Translations under genes and position numbers: made by a program | The notes under the pieces: generated by a model | Told to the model about the DNA's origin: nothing | Seen by the model: the letters and a program-made list of their open reading frames with translations, nothing else | Database searches by the model: none | Shown: one piece after another, positions 10,301 to 18,104 of the stretch | Position numbering within the stretch: position 1 is the stretch's first letter | Layout: every line of letters starts with the position of its first letter | Origin: JBBDMX01 sp040878035 | GTDB taxonomy: Bacteria; Planctomycetota; Phycisphaerae; Phycisphaerales; Phycisphaeraceae | Direction of reading: 5' to 3' | Length of the DNA stretch: 64,000 nt | Assembly: GCA_040878035.1 (NCBI GenBank) | Contig: JBBDMX010000090.1 | Span: 1 to 64,000, forward strand

Positions 10301-11537
10301 CGATTCCAACACGATCATCACCGGCCTGGCTCAGCCCGACGGCACGATCCAGATCAAGAAGGCCTCGTTCGTCACCGACACCACGGCCCAAGGCGTGCCG
10401 CTGGCGGTGGTCGATGGCCTATTGGGCGCCAAGGGGCACGTACTGGCCGTCGGCCCGACGGGCGACGTGGCCATCAACGCGCAATACCAGTCCGACCAGG
10501 GCGGCCCGGTCACCGTCACCATCGACGCCGCCAACGCCAGCGCCAAGCTTGCAGGCAAGCTGGATCGCGACTTTGTCTTGACGCTTGCGGAAGATGGCCG
10601 ATTCCAGATCACGCAGCTCACGCCCGAGATGGCCAAGACGCTGGGCCTGCTCAATCCGATGCTGCTCAACGCGGTGTCATCCCAAGGCCCCATGACGCTG
10701 GTGATTCTGCGTGACGGCTTTGCCGCGCCGCTCTACCCGTTTGACCTGGAGAAGACCACCGCCCGCCTGCGTCTGGAGACGAGCCAGGTCAAGATGGAGC
10801 GTGGCTGGGGCGTCGGGGCCGTGGCCGGCCTGATGGGCAGCCTGGGCATGGGCCAGCCGACTAGCAAGAACTACACCGCTTCCTTCACGCCGCTGGAGGT
10901 CACGCTCAAGGACGGCCACGTCAGCTCCAACGACCTGTGGCTCAGCAGCACCGACCTGATCGTGGACCGCCTGTTCACCCTGGGCGTGAAGGTCGATCGC
11001 GTGAACGTCAAGACCTACCAGGGCGATGTCTCGCTGGCGCTGTCGGGCCTGATGCTTTCGCAGATTCGCGGCATGGGGGACGTGGTGGACCGCGACTATG
11101 TGTACAGCCTGTCCAAGCGCGGGGCGGTGTCGAAGATGAACTGGGACTTTGCCGACTTTGCCCTCCAGCTTGGCAAGGCCAAAGGCAAGGCGGAGCTGAT
11201 CAAGCAACTGGGGCAGAAAAACCCGCTGGCGGCGGGATTGGCCGGCGGGGTGCTGGACCTGGTGCCGCTGGGCAAGCAACAGAGCCAGTTGCAGAAACAG
11301 TGGCCGCAGCGCCCGACCGAACTGCCGCAGGAGGTCAAGGACAAGGTGCAGCAGGAACAGGCCGCGGAGACCAAGCCGGCAACTCCAGGGGCGCAACCTG
11401 AGCCGGGGGCGCAGCCGGATCAGCCCAAGCAAGGCCAGGAAGCCAAGCCCAAAGAGCCGGCCCCCTTGGACCCGCTACAGATCCTCCAGGATCAACTCCG
11501 CAAGCGCCGCGAGCAGGAGGAAAAGAAGAAGCAATGA
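7350..11537 (+). CDS. Very large AsmA-like membrane-anchored protein
   Basis: Protein of 1395 residues. A basic cytoplasmic N terminus (RKRRWLRR) is followed by one membrane helix at about 30-54 (LIGLGVLVVVLLVLVLLA). The long remainder is rich in beta-strand-like segments: ISLAWFGGQHVAGLRLYDPQ, AILSISGGDVTLTTPG, repeated phrases of the type LTGTIKQFSLP and GPTLNGQLNAKGKLDRLNA. This layout fits AsmA/TamB/YhdP-type proteins, proposed bridges that carry phospholipids to the outer membrane. An Ala/Pro-rich linker lies at about residues 865-892 (codons 9942-10023). The C terminus (after residue 1290) is Gln/Pro/Lys-rich and probably disordered. It is monocistronic. The family call rests on architecture rather than on a diagnostic motif. 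Confidence 0.6.
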   Translation: MTQNSTGAKPDAASNPPAGEAPPRKRRWLRRTLIGLGVLVVVLLVLVLLAPTLLSTGPGNRFLLGFVNGAIPGRMEADRISLAWFGGQHVAGLRLYDPQDQLVSEIASIDLPDYPLTRAIGGGTNLGHVTIVNKATYIVRDEQGQTNLMAALSKPGSRPAKPAGPAAGKSTLPADLHAILSISGGDVTLTTPGVEPIRLHDLAIAADVPDPTRISASIKAAATQATQTGRIDGKVTLVDLFDKQGVMRTAAMNVDADAKITGLPTAVADALANAGGQINGLIGPTLNGQLNAKGKLDRLNATLTADSRYLNAKLGIVSTDQGITATEDSRYELKVEQANWQAFASAGNQTGAVPEPIATLVQPFTLTGTIKQFSLPRGPNGIDLRGAVALIENKIGDIALDTAKAGRVALHNASATVTLDGKAETLVVDVHAVGEQGGQRGPITFNLTASGFADEKGAFDRAATALKAEGSIQQFPLAVIDELAQLKGLVTTVVGPDLGASLDFTMPAGSLAAKHDQTQAVAGKLEVNVQSRNLNGKLTGNVRDGRLTLEPSSMTLQLDPQSVAMLRDRYGGQAVLLAGLSLEQPATLTLKIDKLDAPLGGAGALAAAVQINTAFAVKRGDGTRVKAGGLAIQLDDLSIPQGEGGWRAATFNASMTLSNVTFADDPRVNDMAIRSLALKAPKARLDKPIEFELAGDLTTAGKPGTLTGGGRIINSVPAEPDQTLAYDVTLEAKVLPVGLVDLIIGQEGKLAALHPTTVDTAKLTASNANQGRIDFALTAKSDRLDADLAGNYKAGDLMMLKRDSYAQVTLAPADFAQLIETFTAKPEAAPAANATETTGVTDLSLDRPAQVRFAARDLQLAFLSAAPAAPAAPAAPAAPGTPGAPAAPGATLADTQTAAPPMRIDPERSHLHLTLSSPAMALRSARQNQAAQLNNVQVIVTSQDLRQKTQVTAKADYTVQSATAPAATGTAQATPQATTGQGKLDSNTIITGLAQPDGTIQIKKASFVTDTTAQGVPLAVVDGLLGAKGHVLAVGPTGDVAINAQYQSDQGGPVTVTIDAANASAKLAGKLDRDFVLTLAEDGRFQITQLTPEMAKTLGLLNPMLLNAVSSQGPMTLVILRDGFAAPLYPFDLEKTTARLRLETSQVKMERGWGVGAVAGLMGSLGMGQPTSKNYTASFTPLEVTLKDGHVSSNDLWLSSTDLIVDRLFTLGVKVDRVNVKTYQGDVSLALSGLMLSQIRGMGDVVDRDYVYSLSKRGAVSKMNWDFADFALQLGKAKGKAELIKQLGQKNPLAAGLAGGVLDLVPLGKQQSQLQKQWPQRPTELPQEVKDKVQQEQAAETKPATPGAQPEPGAQPDQPKQGQEAKPKEPAPLDPLQILQDQLRKRREQEEKKKQ

Positions 11538-11568
11538 CGACGCCCGCACCAGCGGAACGCGAAATCTC

Positions 11569-11660
11569 TTCCACTCTCCACTCTCCACTCTGAACCTTGC
11601 ACTCTGCACTCTGCACTCTGCACTTTGCACCCTGCACCGGGCGCTTCGCCCCTTGACTCT
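11569..11660. repeat. Heptanucleotide array 1 (ACTCTCC / ACTCTGC / ACYYTGC)
   Basis: The stretch reads as consecutive 7-mers: ACTCTCC twice, then ACTCTGA, ACCTTGC, ACTCTGC three times, ACTTTGC, ACCCTGC, ACCGGGC, ending in GCTTCGCCCC. The 7-bp phase is kept although the unit drifts. It fills most of the gap between the AsmA-like gene and the MNT gene. Confidence 0.85.
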
Positions 11661-11777
11661 CCCCCCTGGCCGTCGTAATCTGCGCCTGCCGTTCCCGAAG
11701 GGGAAACACTCGCGGGTTGCCGTTAAAATAGTGGGTGATCGAGGGATGGAGAGCCTGCGGATCGTGGAGGTGTCGTG

Positions 11778-12089
11778 ATGCTTGCCCATGCTGGTGTGGA
11801 GTTGCCGATGAGGCGGATCGAGGCCTTTTGCCGCAAGTACGGCATCGCCGAGCTGTCGCTGTTTGGGTCGGTCTTGCGCGACGATTTCACGCCCCAGAGC
11901 GATGTCGATGTCCTGATTGATCTGGAGCCCGACCAGCACATGACCATCGAGAAGTATCTGGACATGTGCGACGAGCTTTCCGCGATGTTGGGTGGTCGCG
12001 CCATCGACCTGGCGCAAAAGCGCTTGCTCAAGAACCCGTACCGCCGCCATGAGATTCTCAAGACCCGGCAGGTGCTCTATGCCGCGTGA
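11778..12089 (+). CDS. MNT-type nucleotidyltransferase (antitoxin of a HEPN/MNT pair)
   Basis: Protein of 103 residues with the minimal nucleotidyltransferase signature: LSLFGSVLRDDF then QSDVDVLIDL, giving the GS-x10-DxD catalytic pattern (G30, S31, D42, D44 counted from the ATG). Proteins of this MntA/MNT family act as antitoxins by AMP-modifying HEPN toxins; that role is known for the family and inferred here. The ATG at 11778 has GGAGG seven bases upstream, which decides the start over the in-frame GTG just before it. The 3' end overlaps the HEPN reading frame by 11 bp, indicating translational coupling. Confidence 0.85.
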   Translation: MLAHAGVELPMRRIEAFCRKYGIAELSLFGSVLRDDFTPQSDVDVLIDLEPDQHMTIEKYLDMCDELSAMLGGRAIDLAQKRLLKNPYRRHEILKTRQVLYAA

Positions 12090-12439
12090 GCGAGCGCCGG
12101 CGGCCTGTTTGTCGGACATGCTCCAGGCGGCACAAGCGGCCCTGGACCACATCGCAGGCAAATCGCGCCAGGATTACGAGCGACACAAGCTCATCCGCGA
12201 CGCGGTGGAGCGGAACATCGAGATCATCGGGGGAGCGGCCCGCCGCCTCCAGCGACGAATTCCGCGCGACCCATCCTGAGATTCCCTGGCGGGTGATCAT
12301 GGCCATGCGCCACATTCTGGCCCATGATTACGATGAGGTGGACAACGACATCGTGTGGCGCATTCTGACAGATCACCTACCGCCGCTGATAAGGCAACTG
12401 CGCGCCTTGCTTCCACCCCCGCCCCCGGATGAACCCTGA
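12079..12439 (+). pseudogene. HEPN-domain toxin partner, frameshifted
   Basis: The frame starting at 12079 (ATG overlapping the MNT stop) encodes the first half of a HEPN protein (MLQAAQAALDHIAG, IRDAVERNIEIIGG), then runs into a stop at 12279. The second half continues in the +1 frame: SSDEFRATHPEIPW, MAMRHILAHDYDEVDNDIVW, ILTDHLPPLIRQLRALLP, to 12439. That half carries the RX4HXY ribonuclease motif (RHILAHDY). Removing one G from the GGGGG run at 12229-12233 joins the halves as IIGERPAASSDEFRA. This is either a real inactivating or programmed frameshift or a sequencing/assembly error. If joined, the product is about 119 residues, a normal size for the family. Confidence 0.75.
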
Positions 12440-12454
12440 AGCGGGACTCAGAAG

Positions 12455-12717
12455 GCAGGAGACGGGGTGACAAGGAGACAGGAGTCAGGAGACAGGAGTC
12501 GGCAACTCTCCACCTTCCACGCTCCACTCTCCACTCTCCACTCTCCACCCTCCCCTCTCCACCTTGCACTCTGCACCCTGCACCGGGGCGCCTCGCCCCT
12601 CCCCCTTGCCCTCTGCCCTCTGAACTCTGCACCTTGCACCCTGCACCGGGCGCCGCGCCCCAACTCTCCACTCTCCACTCTCCACCGGGCGCCGCGCCCC
12701 GCGCTCCGCCCCCCCCG
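12455..12717. repeat. Heptanucleotide array 2 (GGAGACA/GGAGTCA then ACTCTCC/ACCYTGC)
   Basis: Begins with GGAGACAGGAGTCAGGAGAC on the plus strand, then switches to pyrimidine-rich 7-mers (ACTCTCC many times, ACCTTGC, ACTCTGC, ACCCTGC), interrupted by ACCGGGGCGCCTCGCCCC and ACCGGGCGCCGCGCCCC blocks. These GGGCGC..GCCC blocks recur in the other arrays. It occupies the whole gap between the HEPN remnant and the convergent esterase. Confidence 0.85.
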
Positions 12718-13539
12718 TTACTTGGCCGGCTTGGCGATCAGCTTGACGTACGACTCGGCGAAGCGGTTGCCGATGCCGATCAGACCGGCGGCGTTGTAGT
12801 GGCCGGCATATTCCAGCGGCTGGTCGTCGGTGTCGAACCAGGCGGCGCGGGCGTCGGCGTCGGCGACTTTGACTTGGGCGTCGCGGACAAGCTTGGCGTG
12901 GCCGGTCGCCGAGCCGTAGTACCCCAGCACGCGCGCGATGATGAACGGCATGGCCGGTGTCTTGAACTGCTCGCGCATGTGGGCGACAAAAGCGGTGAGA
13001 TTCTTCTCGTAAAGGTCGCCCTTGGATTCGTCGGCGTCGCTTTCGCCCTGGAGCCAGAGCATGCCGGCGATCTCGTAGGGCCGCTGCGCATCATCGAGAT
13101 TCTTCAGCGCGGCACGGGCGGTCTGCATGAAGGCGATGTACTGCGGGCCCTGGGTCGGCGCCCAGTCGTCGTAAAGCGCGGTGCCGCCCACGGCGTATTT
13201 GACCAGCAGGATGCGCTCGTCGGGCATGGCCTTGGCGATGGCGTGGGCAAAGGCGACCTCGGGTCCGAAGGCGCCGCTGGGCCTGCCCTCGGGCGGCGTG
13301 AGCGGCACCCACGCCCCCGCGCCGGCATCCCAGACCTGCACCTTGTCAAACGCTTGGGAATAAGGCGCCGTCAGTTGATCGTTGCGGCCGACACCCTGCA
13401 TGTTCGACTGCCCGCCCAGCAGAAAGACCTGGAGCGGGCGCTCATGCGCGGCCGGTGCGTCGGCCTGGCCTGAGACGATCGATGCAGCCAGGAGACCCGC
13501 CAAGCAGAGGGCCGCCAAGACGAGGGTGAACTGAGCCAT
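12718..13539 (-). CDS. Secreted sialate O-acetylesterase-like (SASA/CE6) esterase
   Basis: Protein of 273 residues. The start at 13539 was chosen because it opens directly on a signal peptide (FTLVLAALCLAGLLAASIVSGQA). The mature part begins LQVFLLGGQSNMQGVG, the nucleophile block of the SASA family (Ser45 in GQSN), and later has MLWLQGESDADES, the second conserved block of the family. Such enzymes remove acetyl groups from sialic acid or from plant xylan (CE6). It is probably periplasmic or extracellular and takes part in polysaccharide degradation with the other exported hydrolases of this region. I did not pin down the Asp/His of the triad at the C terminus. The gene is monocistronic, flanked on both sides by heptanucleotide arrays. 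Confidence 0.8.
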   Translation of the reverse strand: MAQFTLVLAALCLAGLLAASIVSGQADAPAAHERPLQVFLLGGQSNMQGVGRNDQLTAPYSQAFDKVQVWDAGAGAWVPLTPPEGRPSGAFGPEVAFAHAIAKAMPDERILLVKYAVGGTALYDDWAPTQGPQYIAFMQTARAALKNLDDAQRPYEIAGMLWLQGESDADESKGDLYEKNLTAFVAHMREQFKTPAMPFIIARVLGYYGSATGHAKLVRDAQVKVADADARAAWFDTDDQPLEYAGHYNAAGLIGIGNRFAESYVKLIAKPAK

Positions 13540-13624
13540 GGGGGGTGTCCCTTGATATGTGACGATGAAGGCCGATTCCATTTGCGAAGCGCAGCTTACG
13601 ACGGCTCCATGTTACCTCATCACC

Positions 13625-13910
13625 CGTACCAAGAGAAGGAGACAGGAGAGCAGGAGACGGGAGAGCAGGAGACGGGAGAGCAGGAGACAGGAGAGCAGGA
13701 GACAGAAGTCAGGAAGGGGCTCTGCTTGGCCCTTGGCCCTCTTCCCACTTTGCACTTTGCACCTTGAACTCTCCACCCTCCACCCTCCACTCTCCACCCT
13801 GCACCTTGAACTGGGCGCTTCGCCCCTCCCCACCTTGCACCTTGCACCTTGCACTTTGCACCTTGAACTGTGCACTCGTGGCTCTGCCGCGCCCCCTTGC
13901 ACTTTGCCCC
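13625..13910. repeat. Heptanucleotide array 3 with a 15-bp sub-array
   Basis: Starts with tandem GGAGACGGGAGAGCA units (15 bp) on the plus strand, then becomes pyrimidine-rich 7-mers (ACTTTGC, ACCTTGA, ACTCTCC, ACCCTCC, ACCTTGC), with GGGCGCTTCGCCCC in the middle. The purine-to-pyrimidine switch copies that of array 2. The array fills most of the roughly 520-bp gap upstream of the esterase; 13911-14062 holds nothing recognised apart from the start region of the next gene. Confidence 0.85.
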
Positions 13911-14062
13911 CCAGGGCATTACCCTGACCGCCGCGTGAATGCCCGGGATTTCGGGCTTCCGGGGGCACGTCCAACCTCGTTGGGGGACTGTCATGTTCGA
14001 AGAGCTGGCCAGTCAAAGACTCCCGACCCCTTTGCCCCCCCCTAACACGAGGATTAGCGAAA

Positions 14063-14551
14063 ATGCATGATTATCTCGCGTCAGTCTGGCGCCGCTTCGG
14101 GATGCCTGTGTGCCTGCTGGGTTGCTTGTACACCCTATCGGGGTGCTGGGTCATAACCAGAGCTGGTGGTGTCGACTCGAAGACTATACCTCTATTTGTC
14201 ACCGACGTTGACTATGAACTCATACGTGATGTCAAGATTGATCTGCATCCAGGGTCTGCACGGCGGCTTTTTGATCCTGCTCCGGTAATAGAAGAGAGCC
14301 ATAGACAAACGGGATATGGACCAATTGAGGTAGTCGCTGGTGGCACGCGTCTACGATACGCGCGACTTATCCGTAATGAATACCTCGGTGGTTCCCTTGA
14401 GCAGGTTGCCATGACTATCCAGACAGGTCCGTATGCCGGCACGGAAGTGTTTGTTAGCCCCGCACTCACGACTAGTCGCCCCGCTCAAGGTCCAAATACT
14501 TACTATAAGTCTCCAGACCCGAAGTACCTGCGTATGGCCGAGAATCCATAG
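14063..14551 (+). CDS. Small putative lipoprotein of unknown function
   Basis: Protein of 162 residues. The N terminus has a hydrophobic stretch PVCLLGCLYTLSGCWV whose LSGC fits a lipobox (Cys about residue 28). The rest (for example VDYELIRDVKIDLHPG, YGPIEVVAGGTRLRYARLIRNEYLGG) matches no family I know. Base composition is clearly less GC-rich than the neighbouring genes and codon choice differs (many ATA, TAT, AGA). Together with its isolation between two repeat arrays, this suggests recent acquisition. GAGG lies upstream at an acceptable distance from the ATG. Confidence in coding is moderate; function unknown. Confidence 0.6.
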   Translation: MHDYLASVWRRFGMPVCLLGCLYTLSGCWVITRAGGVDSKTIPLFVTDVDYELIRDVKIDLHPGSARRLFDPAPVIEESHRQTGYGPIEVVAGGTRLRYARLIRNEYLGGSLEQVAMTIQTGPYAGTEVFVSPALTTSRPAQGPNTYYKSPDPKYLRMAENP

Positions 14552-14589
14552 GAGAAGGGAAAGGTGTCCGGATGAATTCTCCGGGGAAC

Positions 14590-14835
14590 CCGGGAGGGCG
14601 AAGCAGGGCGAAGCGCCCAGTTCAAAGTGCAAAGTGGAGAGGGGCGAAGCGCCCGGTGCAGGGTGCAGGTTGGATAGGGGCGAAGCGCCCGGTGGAGCGT
14701 GGAGAGTGGAAGGTGGAGAGTTGCCGACTCCCGACTCCCGACTCCCGACTCCTGTCTCCTTGTCTCCCTGTCTCCCTGTCTCCCTGTCTCCTGCTCTCCC
14801 GGTCTCCTGCTCTCCCGTTCTCCTGCCTTCCTGCC
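14590..14835. repeat. Heptanucleotide array 4 (GACTCCC, TGTCTCC, related units)
   Basis: The left part carries GGGCGAAGCGCCCGGT blocks alternating with purine 7-mers (GGAGAGT). The right part is GACTCCC repeated, TGTCTCC/CTGTCTCC repeated, then CTGCTCTCC variants. It is a near mirror image of array 3 in composition and order, so arrays 3 and 4 flank the small lipoprotein gene in inverted orientation. Confidence 0.85.
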
Positions 14836-14930
14836 TGTCGCCCGATAAAACCGGCCCGGACGGGCTTCGGGGATGGTTGGCGGGGTTTGGGGGGCATTTC
14901 TGGCCGTTTCCGGACGCCCCCGGAGGCGAA

Positions 14931-15026
14931 AAAGGAAGTCCGTGCGCCGCAAAAGGGAGTCCGTGTGCCGCAAAAGGAAGTCCGTGCGCCGCAAAAGGAA
15001 GTCCGTGCGCCGCGTACGGAAGTCCA
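14931..15026 (+). repeat. 21-bp tandem repeat, four full copies plus a partial
   Basis: Unit AAAGGAAGTCCGTGCGCCGC plus one base, 21 bp long (three times seven), from 14931 to 15014 with one or two substitutions per copy, then a degenerate partial copy to 15026. No spacer separates the units, so this is not a CRISPR array. It would encode a Lys/Arg/Ser-rich peptide if translated, but no credible gene contains it. Confidence 0.85.
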
Positions 15027-15526
15027 TGGGCGGCTCGGGGACGTCCGGCCCTGGCCCCGATAACTCCGGCCCAGGTGGGCAGGCCGGTATCCGGCCGGGC
15101 TGGCGGCCCGGCCAGCCGGAGGTCGGGTATCCTGTAACCAACCATGACCACAACCTTCGGGGGAAGCCAACACCCGCGCCAAGCTCATCGACCCGGCCAT
15201 CCACCCCCGGAAGCCGCGGAGGCCCCGCAAGCCCCGCAAGCCCCCGCAAGGATTTCAGGTGGACCAAAGGGCACATCAAGCGCAAAATCACCGCCGGGGC
15301 CTGTCCTCCTTCGTGCCTTCGTGTTCAATGATCTTCCTGGTGCCCTTGGTGTCTTGGTGGTTAATCAAAGGTCTCAACACGCCGGGTAGAAATTGGCCGC
15401 GGAGGAACTCCGTCCTGGAATCTGCAAATCGGCGCGATCCGCGGATCAAACGCCTTGAAGTTTGCGCCCGCCGCGAAGATTTCGGCGGATGGTAATACGG
15501 AGCACACGGTGAATCTCCCAATTGAG
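15027..15526. other. Non-coding stretch with GC-rich palindromes
   Basis: No coding frame is convincing. A cluster of overlapping GC-rich inverted repeats (CCGGCC, GGCCGG, CCAGCCGG) lies at about 15085-15125. At 15305-15362 there is a CTTCGTGCCTTCGTGTTC and CTTGGTGTCTTGGTGGT phrase, another imperfect 7-8-bp periodic tract. Confidence 0.5.
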
Positions 15527-16564
15527 TTACGCGGGCACGAGCAGGCCCTTGAGCGCCTGGAGATTCTCGCAGGCGGCAAATGCGTCTTCCCACTGGGTCA
15601 GGGGAAGCTTGTGAGTGATGATCTTTTCGGCGGGGACCTGACCCGAGGCGATCAGAGCGATAGTGCGGTCCCAACTGGTGTAGCTGGTGGAGAGGTTGAA
15701 GATGACGTCGCAGACCTTGAAGGCGAACTTGTCCCAGGGCAGTTCGACGTTCTTGCCGCCGGTGAGGCCGATGGCGCAGATCTTGCCGCGCTTGCGGACC
15801 AGGTCCACGGTGCCGGGGATGGCGCGGGGCGAACCGGAGCATTCGATGACCATGTCGGCGCCCAGGCCGTCGGTCATGGCCAGGACGACATCCTCGGCCT
15901 TCTGCTGGCCGATATTGACGGTGGTAAAGCCCAGTTCGCGGGCCTTGCTCAGGCGCAGGTCCTCATCGCCGGGCGTGCCGACAATGAGCACCTGGCGAGC
16001 CCCGGCGGCGCGGGCGACCATGGCCGCAAGCAGGCCGATCGGACCGGGCCCGATCACCACGGCGAAGTCCCCGGCGGTGAGTTGTGCCCGCTCGATCACA
16101 TCCGTCACCGCATTGGCGGTGGGCTCCACCAGCGCCGCCTGATCGAAGGTCATGTGATCGGGGATCTTGTGCAGGAGCTTCTCGGGGTAGGTGATGAAGC
16201 TGGTCATGGCGCCATCGATGCCCCAGCCGGGCGAGCGCTTGTTGGGGCAGATCTGCACATTGCCCGTGCGGCAGAGATAGCACACGCCGCAGGCCTTGGA
16301 ATGCGGCTCGGCAACAATGCGATCGCCCACCTTGGCGCGCAGGCAATCCGGGCCGACCTCGACGACGGTACCGCTGAATTCGTGACCCAGGATCACCGGC
16401 GGCCAGTAGGGGAACTCGTCGTGCTTGACGTGGATGTCCGTGCCGCAGATGCCGCAGGCGGCGATGCGGATCTTCACCTCTGCGGCGCCGGGGGCAGGCG
16501 ACTCGGGCACCTCGCGCAGTTCGAGGAAGCCTTTACCTTTCTGGGTCTTGACTAGCGCTTTCAT
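15527..16564 (-). CDS. Zinc-dependent medium-chain dehydrogenase (sorbitol/threonine dehydrogenase-like)
   Basis: Protein of 345 residues oxidising a polyol, sugar or amino-alcohol with NAD(P). Catalytic zinc ligands are visible: Cys37 in CGICGTD, His61-Glu62 in LGHEF, and Glu148 in LVEPTAN. The structural zinc lobe CGVCYLCRTGNVQIC supplies Cys 92, 95, 98 and 106. The dinucleotide fold begins with GPGPIGLLAA at about 173. The start at 16564 is set by GGAG seven bases upstream. It is the last gene of a minus-strand series of six catabolic genes, 114 bp after the M20 gene. The exact substrate cannot be read from the sequence; iditol, galactitol or threonine dehydrogenase are the usual names for this subfamily. 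Confidence 0.85.
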   Translation of the reverse strand: MKALVKTQKGKGFLELREVPESPAPGAAEVKIRIAACGICGTDIHVKHDEFPYWPPVILGHEFSGTVVEVGPDCLRAKVGDRIVAEPHSKACGVCYLCRTGNVQICPNKRSPGWGIDGAMTSFITYPEKLLHKIPDHMTFDQAALVEPTANAVTDVIERAQLTAGDFAVVIGPGPIGLLAAMVARAAGARQVLIVGTPGDEDLRLSKARELGFTTVNIGQQKAEDVVLAMTDGLGADMVIECSGSPRAIPGTVDLVRKRGKICAIGLTGGKNVELPWDKFAFKVCDVIFNLSTSYTSWDRTIALIASGQVPAEKIITHKLPLTQWEDAFAACENLQALKGLLVPA

Positions 16565-16603
16565 AGAATGCTCCGTAATGCGAAGGAGTCCCAAGGCAGG
16601 AGG

Positions 16604-16628
16604 GACGCTGCGCGTCACCCGCTAAACG
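16604..16628. repeat. Dispersed repeat, copy A (reverse orientation)
   Basis: The complement reads CGTTTAGCGGGTGACGCGCA followed by GCGTC. The same phrase occurs at 24756-24780, and a shortened form at 40032-40048. All three lie in gaps between genes. Confidence 0.7.
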
Positions 16629-16678
16629 ATTGCCATGTGCCTCTTCTTCTGACTCCCGTTTCCTGGCTCCGTCTTCCC

Positions 16679-17935
16679 TCACGCGGCTCCACAGAAATCC
16701 TTGACCAGCGTGACCAGCAATTCGGCCGACGCGGCGATTTCCTTGAGGGGAATTTGTTCGTCCTTGGAATGAGCGACCTTGAGGGTGCCCGGTCCATACA
16801 CCACGGTGGGGATGTCGAGCTGGTTGTTGTAAAACCAGGCATCGCAACTGGCAGTCATGGCGCCGACTTCCAGCGGTACGCCGGTTTCCCGAGCGGCGGC
16901 GAAGATGGCACGCGGGAAGGGGTGGCCCGGATCGACCACGCTCGAGTCGTGGCGATACATGAAGGACAGGTCGAAGTGCCCCGCCAATGTCGAGTCGGCT
17001 TCGAGCGCCGCCTTCATCCCCGCCATGACCTGTTCCTTGGTCTTGTTGGGCAGCAGGCCCAGGACGCCTTCGAGCTGTGCCCGGCTGGGTGCGGCGGCAG
17101 GCCAGTTGCCCGCCGCCAGCTTGCCGAAGGTCAGCGGCATGGGGTTGGGATACGGGTCGAACAGCGCAATGCCACGCGAGCCGGCGAGCAGGTCGGCGTG
17201 GTACTTCTCCAGGAGCGCCATGGCGTCCCGCGCCATGAGCAGGGCGCTCTTGGTCATGGCCGCCTGGCCCGAGTGGCCCGCCTTGCCGTGGAAGATGATC
17301 TTGAACCACACCGCGCCGCGGATGCTGGTGAACAGTTTGCCTTCGGAAGCTTCCATGACGATGCAGCCGTCAGCTTTTTCGCCGGTGCGTGCCATGGCCA
17401 GCGAGCCGTTGCCGCCGTTCTCCTCCTCGTTGACGATGTGGCCCACGACGTCGCCCGCGGTCGTGATATCCAGCGCCGCCAGGGCGTGGAGCAGCAGATG
17501 GAACGTGGCGACCTGGCCCTTGTCATCGCAGGCGCCCCGGCCGTAGACGATGCCGTTCTCGACGCGCGGGTTGAAGGGATCAACCTGTCCTTCCGAGGCC
17601 GGCACCACGTCGGTATGGGCGTTGAACAGCAGCTTACGTGCAGCCGCGCCCCCAGAGCCTTTGCGTACCACGCGCAAGTTAAACCGCCCGTCGTATTTGA
17701 TATCCGGCACGGGATCCGAGTAGTCGGGGTCCTGCTTGATCGCCTCGCTCATCGGCACGCGCTGGACCGTCACGCCGGGAATCCTGGCAAACTCCCGCTC
17801 GGCAAAGAGCATCACCTCGTGCTCCTGACCGGGGGTGGATGGGTAGCGCATCAAGTCGCAGAGGAACTGCTGCGCATTGGGCAGAAGTTTGGCGACGGTC
17901 TCTTTGACATCCGTAGTTGCTTCAGTGGTGTTCAT
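16679..17935 (-). CDS. M20-family metallopeptidase/deacylase (ArgE/DapE type)
   Basis: Protein of 418 residues of the dizinc M20 family, which hydrolyses N-acyl amino acids or small peptides. Metal and catalytic residues are in place: His107 and Asp109 in NAHTDVVP, the bridging Asp137 in YGRGACDDKG, and the Glu pair in NEEENGGNG (about 170-172). The dimerisation lid follows (GKAGHSGQAAMTK). This arrangement fits acetylornithine deacetylase, succinyl-diaminopimelate desuccinylase and related catabolic amidases. Lying between an aminotransferase and a dehydrogenase in a LacI-linked cluster, it more likely frees an amine or amino acid from an acylated substrate than makes arginine or lysine; that is inference. 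The ATG at 17935 opens the frame. Confidence 0.85.
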   Translation of the reverse strand: MNTTEATTDVKETVAKLLPNAQQFLCDLMRYPSTPGQEHEVMLFAEREFARIPGVTVQRVPMSEAIKQDPDYSDPVPDIKYDGRFNLRVVRKGSGGAAARKLLFNAHTDVVPASEGQVDPFNPRVENGIVYGRGACDDKGQVATFHLLLHALAALDITTAGDVVGHIVNEEENGGNGSLAMARTGEKADGCIVMEASEGKLFTSIRGAVWFKIIFHGKAGHSGQAAMTKSALLMARDAMALLEKYHADLLAGSRGIALFDPYPNPMPLTFGKLAAGNWPAAAPSRAQLEGVLGLLPNKTKEQVMAGMKAALEADSTLAGHFDLSFMYRHDSSVVDPGHPFPRAIFAAARETGVPLEVGAMTASCDAWFYNNQLDIPTVVYGPGTLKVAHSKDEQIPLKEIAASAELLVTLVKDFCGAA

Positions 17936-17965
17936 AGGGTCGGTCCAAGTATCTGTTCAAAGCTG

Positions 17966-18096
17966 CTTTGGAGTGCGGTGGCAACGACACCGCTTTAGCT
18001 TGCGGCGGAGCCGCTTCGGTAGCGCCACCGCGCGGGCAGTAGCCAAAGACGCTCCGCGTCGAGCCAAAGCGGCGTCGTTGCCGCCGCACTCCAAAG
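17966..18096. repeat. Palindromic MITE-like element, copy 1
   Basis: 131 bp with long inverted ends: CTTTGGAGTGCGGTGGCAAC at the left and its near complement at the right. An inner pair, GCTTTAGC/GAGCCAAAGC, and a central GC-rich palindrome add further structure. Sequence and layout are shared with copies at 23056-23186 and 58289-58411. It fills the gap between the aminotransferase and the M20 gene, so the transcript of this operon would carry a large hairpin here. Confidence 0.85.
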
Positions 18097-18104
18097 GGCG
18101 TGCC

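Noticed and set aside
14931..15026. CRISPR-like array
   Set aside because: The 21-bp units are directly adjacent with no spacers, and no cas gene is present.
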